Assembly: GCA_018672475.1 (NCBI GenBank)
Contig: JABHFS010000188.1
Location: forward strand, 62,001 to 126,000
Source of the DNA: Gemmatimonadota bacterium
GTDB lineage: Bacteria; Latescibacterota; UBA2968; UBA8231
Direction: 5' to 3'
Length of the DNA stretch: 64,000 nucleotides
The notes beneath the pieces were generated by a model. The model ran no database searches, was not told where the DNA came from, and saw only the letters and a list, made by a program, of their open reading frames with translations. Positions 63,030 to 64,000 of this stretch are shown one piece after another. Positions within the stretch are counted from its first letter, which is position 1, and every line of letters starts with the position of its first letter. The position numbers and the translations under genes were made by a program.

Positions 63030-63974
63030 TCAAGACGGAGCCGGACCGAGCCATTGCCGGGGTTCGTCGAGCATGTATTTGCCCAACACCTCCTCGAGCC
63101 CGGCAACGTTTGCGATGGCCAGGTCTATCGTCTCGCGCGCTAGGCCGATGAGATCCTCAAGGCTCTGCTGCAACGGTGGCTCAAAAGCACGGCCAATCCG
63201 CCCGTAACACTCATCAGGCGTGATGGCGAAACGCTCAAGCCGATTCGCGTAGCGCTTGGGCGTCTCTTGCCAGCCAAAGAGGCCATTTACAGCAAATAGC
63301 ACCTTCAGCACGTTGTGGGCTATGATAGTAGCCGAGCGAAAATAGTCGACGACATCCTCTCTGACCGCGAGCACCTTTGCATAGCGAATTTGTTGCCACA
63401 TCTCCGCCGTGGCATACTCGATCATCGCCCGCTTGAGCTCATCTGGATAGTCGTTCAACCGCTGTCGCCATTGCTTAATGAGCGCTTCACCATACAGCGG
63501 TCGCCCCTGTTGAATCGTGCCTAGCATGTCAAAATTGGCGCGTTTTACCCGATGCTCGAGCAATGCTTGTCGCATACTCAACTCTACCGTTTCGAGCGAG
63601 TCGTTCTCGAGCTCAACGAGATACGCGCGATTCTTCTCCTTGCCCCTGTCGTCCAGCCAGTAGCCCGATGTCCCCTCCGTGATCGAGGCAATCGCCGGCA
63701 GAACAAAAGGAGCATAGCCCTCAGCCGGTACTCCCTTTTTAAATTCTCCCACACCATAGAAAGACAGACCTCCAGCGCGATCGAGCACCCGCTGCTGCTG
63801 TTCGACCGACGGTAGTTTTGCCCAGAACACGTGCATATGGGTTTCGCTGTAGTCATCGGCCATCTCATCGGCCACCGCACCAATGAGTACGACCGCCTCG
63901 ACTTCAGCCTCAGCGGCAAACGCTTCAGCTATTGCTCGCGCATTCTCCAGCCGCCATTGGCTAGCGTGATTCAC
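63030..63974 (-). CDS. Nucleotidyltransferase-fold protein (DUF4037-like) with degenerate motif
   Basis: This 314-residue protein has the fold of aminoglycoside-type nucleotidyltransferases. The motif area reads AVVLIGAVADEMADDYSETH and continues M-H-V-F-W, where active members have G-S and S-D-x-D. Here the Ser and both Asp are replaced (G-A, E, H), so the catalytic metal triad is probably lost. The C-terminal half is helical and HEPN/KNTase-like (RSATIIAHNVLKVLFAVN). It may bind rather than transfer nucleotides. It starts with GTG at 63974, near the window edge. Confidence 0.7.
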   Translation of the reverse strand: MNHASQWRLENARAIAEAFAAEAEVEAVVLIGAVADEMADDYSETHMHVFWAKLPSVEQQQRVLDRAGGLSFYGVGEFKKGVPAEGYAPFVLPAIASITEGTSGYWLDDRGKEKNRAYLVELENDSLETVELSMRQALLEHRVKRANFDMLGTIQQGRPLYGEALIKQWRQRLNDYPDELKRAMIEYATAEMWQQIRYAKVLAVREDVVDYFRSATIIAHNVLKVLFAVNGLFGWQETPKRYANRLERFAITPDECYGRIGRAFEPPLQQSLEDLIGLARETIDLAIANVAGLEEVLGKYMLDEPRQWLGPAPS

Positions 63975-64000
63975 AGTCTATTCCCTATCCGATAGTGCCG

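Overview
The window is GC-rich and densely coding, with a mosaic typical of an uncultured FCB-group bacterium of the Latescibacterota/Poribacteria kind. The pointers are an NPFN-type FlgD-like Ig domain at a protein C-terminus, DUF5916-like and DUF6029-like outer-membrane barrels, several phytanoyl-CoA dioxygenases, three sulfatase-fold enzymes, many Gfo/Idh/MocA oxidoreductases and SDRs, and a ManD-like enolase-superfamily enzyme. The taxonomic placement is inferred from gene content only. I saw no rRNA, tRNA or CRISPR array.

Layout. 1-5 kb: a partial hypothetical, a sulfatase-fold hydrolase with Thr at the catalytic Cys position, a ManD-like dehydratase and an MFS transporter. 5.3-14.8 kb: a long minus-strand catabolic block (aldo/keto reductase, two PhyH dioxygenases, a D-threonine-aldolase-like PLP enzyme, an acetamidase/formamidase, an AAC(3)-like acetyltransferase, a lactonase-type propeller, two epimerase-type SDRs, a Gfo/Idh/MocA protein), interrupted by a response-regulator receiver remnant. 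15-18.1 kb: a fliG N-terminal remnant, a lipase-maturation-factor homologue and a badly decayed gene. 18.2-20.7 kb: an unknown protein and an HDOD protein. 20.6-24.9 kb: a translationally coupled operon around a phosphosulfolactate-synthase (ComA-like) gene. 25.4-33.7 kb: a dipeptide-type ABC importer operon carrying a DMT transporter and two membrane PH-like genes inside it, followed by a frameshifted serine-hydrolase remnant. 34-37.7 kb: Gfo/Idh/MocA, HPP and SelO. 38-41.8 kb: a thiol-redox and outer-membrane locus. 41.9-46.6 kb: HAD, cupin, small membrane proteins, MsrA, a hydroxyacid dehydrogenase and GNAT. 46.6-63 kb: DUF3604-like, TIM-barrel isomerase, DUF5916-like barrel, PhyH, Gfo, an Ntn hydrolase, two canonical sulfatases, a second redoxin, a GH113-like glycosidase, Gfo, KduD and Zn-ADH. 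The window ends with a nucleotidyltransferase-fold protein.

The most notable result is two genes, about 19 kb apart, each split by an in-frame TGA exactly where a redox Cys is expected in a thioredoxin-fold C-x-x-C motif. Each TGA is followed within 15-21 nt by a compact stem-loop. They read as selenoproteins of the U-x-x-C type: a TlpA-like redoxin carrying a FlgD-like domain (Sec59) and a Prx-like redoxin heading a sulfatase operon (Sec74). TGA acts as an ordinary stop elsewhere in the window, so general recoding is unlikely. Other remnants (receiver domain, fliG, FlgD-like domain, serine hydrolase, IS3 transposase, one unidentified gene) show that gene decay is common in the gaps.
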